From: Paralithodes platypus | Lineage: Eukaryota > Arthropoda > Malacostraca > Decapoda > Lithodidae | Direction of reading: 5' to 3' | Length of the DNA: 64,000 nucleotides | Assembly (NCBI GenBank): GCA_032716605.1 | Contig: CM064502.1 | Coordinates: 36,680,395-36,744,394 of the forward strand | Translations under genes and position numbers: made by a program | Shown here: piece by piece, positions 62,075-64,000 of the stretch | Layout of the letters: each line of letters opens with the position of its first letter | How positions within the stretch are numbered: position 1 is the stretch's first letter | Notes under the pieces: generated by a model | What the model was told of the DNA's origin: nothing | Database searches by the model: none | Seen by the model: the letters and a program-made list of their open reading frames with translations, nothing else

Positions 62075-64000
62075 TGTTGGGTTGGTATTTCAACTCGACT
62101 GGTTATAATCTCTATTACAATCTTATATTAAGATATCTTGAGATAGAATATGCTCGACAAAGTCGCGTCTAGCTTTATGTATCTTGCACCAACTCTTTAT
62201 TCCAAGGCAACATTCACACAATAAGAACACAATATTGCTTACACTTTAGTTTATTCAATTTGCATGAGGTATGATATATAGAATATTGTTCTGTCATATA
62301 GGGCAGACAGTACAGGTACTCAAGTGACGTATCAAAGATAGAATGGTCTATAATGATGTTTTGGTTATAATTAGTCACGTTACATTTACACATAGTATAG
62401 ATAATATAAATATGCAGGAATAATGGTGTTATACATGTACATAGGAAATCAAATCAAATGATAACGCATATGTGAGTATAACGTCTAGCGTGAAGACTTC
62501 TGCATAAGGCGAATTGACTTGACTTTACGTTCACGAGTGTGGGGCGGTGAGCGCTTATCAAGGGGATTAAGAGAGGGTCACACACGCACTACAAGGTAGT
62601 GCGTTTGACCCTAGGTCAGAGTGACTGCTTTGGTATGAATTTATAATTCGAAATAGTGTGGCTATATGACACTAGTGAATAGTAAATATATACTAAGGAG
62701 CTTCTCGACAGGGTGGTTTAATTTGGAATTTACTTATCTAAGCGGTTTCTGTGAAAGACTCTACACACGGCTACGAAAAATAGATTTACACCAGGTAAGA
62801 GATCGACACACAAGGATAGAATTCAAATTCAAACTTAAATCAATGAATCGCTATAACAGGTTTTTTAATGAAAGCAAGTTAATGTAAAATGAGGAAAAGA
62901 CCTCAATTAAAATGCTACTGGATAATCACAGTAAAATAGAATTTGGAAGAACTTAGAATATAAAAGGGCGTACACGACGAAGTTGTACTAAGCTGAAATA
63001 CTACGATTATAGTATAAAAGGAAATTTTAATATATAGGCAAATCCCTATCTGGCAATACGTGGATCAAAAATATGGCGTATGCGAATTACATGAACATAT
63101 GATGTAATTAAATATTTACTATAGAAATAGTAAGATCGAAATGGTAATGGTCTCTACGATAATAAGAAGACACAAATAATAAATAACTTGAACGAGAGTT
63201 ACTATAAATGTGTGAACAAAATTATTAATTACCCACACGCGTAGATCAGATTATTTCACAAGCACTGGTATAAACGAGATAGCTCGAATAATAGAATTAA
63301 GGTTTTAACTCAACGGAGGGGTTCTTGACTTTTCGGTAAGGAAAGATAGATAGATTAAAATTTGGGCTTAGGTCCTAAGTAAATGGTAGTAAATTAAGGA
63401 ATATTTTCACGGTATACGTTTACACTTCAACTTTGATAAATTATACAAGAGAATAAATAACATATATAGGTGACATCTGAGAGTATTCCGTCGTGAGCCT
63501 GGATCGAGATGAGTGTATATAAGGGATGTACAATTGACAAGGTGAATTTCGTAGCAATATCTAGTGCAATGAAATCACTTGCACTGATTAAGATTAATGG
63601 AAAGACAAATGACTATGTGTACACATATGTGTACACATATCGATAATTGAACAATTAATAGACACAGATCCTTTGCACAGATAAAAATTAATGGAAAGAC
63701 AAATTACCATGTAACGTGTACACAGATCAATAATTGAATAAAAAAGGGCACAGATCCTTGGCACAGATCAACTTAATAACACTTCACGGAATACTCGCAT
63801 ATATTACCTTACCTTCAACAATAGCCACTAATTGAGTTACGCAGAAACACTTAGGGTTCGCGTGGAGGAGGAGAAAGGCCAAGTACGAGGAGCGGGGCGT
63901 CACAGAGGTCCGGGCACGCCAGCATGGACGTATCGGGGGCCACTCGTCAGGGGTCCAGGGGGCAGGGCCAGGCATCAGGATACTGCTTCGGCTGGGCTCC
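62075..64000 (-). repeat. 5' LTR of the large Gypsy element, cut by the window end
   Basis: Collinear with 53668-55520 with substitutions and small indels. It has an extra duplicated stretch near 63590-63760 (AGATTAATGGAAAGACAAAT repeated with a GTACACATA run). The U3 start lies beyond 64000. Confidence 0.8.

Larger units (their letters stand above)
53668..64000 (-). mobile_element. Large Ty3/Gypsy retrotransposon, decayed, runs off the window
   Basis: The order on the minus strand is 5' LTR (from beyond 64000 to 62075), leader, gag (61987-61103), protease-RT (61091-59352), RNase H-integrase (59550-57865), integrase C-terminal domain (57727-57152 and upstream), an extra ORF (56729-55932), and 3' LTR (ending 53668). 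This is the canonical PR-RT-RH-IN order, unlike the Gmr1-like elements. It has several stops and frameshifts, though the LTRs remain recognisably similar. Confidence 0.9.

Overview
The window is AT-rich eukaryotic DNA from an arthropod, most likely a decapod crustacean. That assignment is an inference from three things: a divergent variant ionotropic receptor (IR) split into many small exons, the retroelement types present, and the very high density of short inverted-repeat transposons. There are no prokaryotic features.

The single host gene I can support is a plus-strand IR gene (ligand-gated ion channel of the ionotropic glutamate receptor superfamily). Twelve exons lie between 962 and 51311. 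Joined, they stay in one phase over 1,821 nt (606 residues plus stop), covering part of the N-terminal region, the S1 half of the ligand-binding domain, M1, the pore region and M3, S2, and M4. The first exon (start codon and signal peptide) was not found and may lie left of the window. One intron (10333-35214) is about 25 kb and is almost entirely nested transposons.

Layout. 1-10200: the N-terminal exons among small TTAA-flanked elements, a minisatellite, a LINE fragment and a 1.7-kb foldback element. 10333-35214: a minus-strand Gmr1-like Ty3/Gypsy element (about 10617-15924), a broken Tc1 transposase, a 5'-truncated LINE carrying a SINE, then a 14.3-kb composite (19588-33919). The composite is a Gmr1-like element whose 5' LTR is split by a nearly full-length Jockey-like LINE, and it ends in an extra inverted LTR. 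35215-51311: receptor-core exons among many small elements, two decayed LINE pieces and a Gypsy gag-protease fragment. 53668-64000: a large decayed Ty3/Gypsy element on the minus strand whose 5' LTR runs off the window.

The most unusual theme is how TTAA-targeting miniature elements interact with this gene. They lie within about 60 bp upstream of at least six splice acceptors, in one case apparently forming the polypyrimidine tract. One sits so that its TTAA target is the receptor stop codon. Three exon fragments are duplicated next to copies of one family. No piggyBac-type transposase is encoded in the window. All homology calls are from reading the sequence; no search was run.
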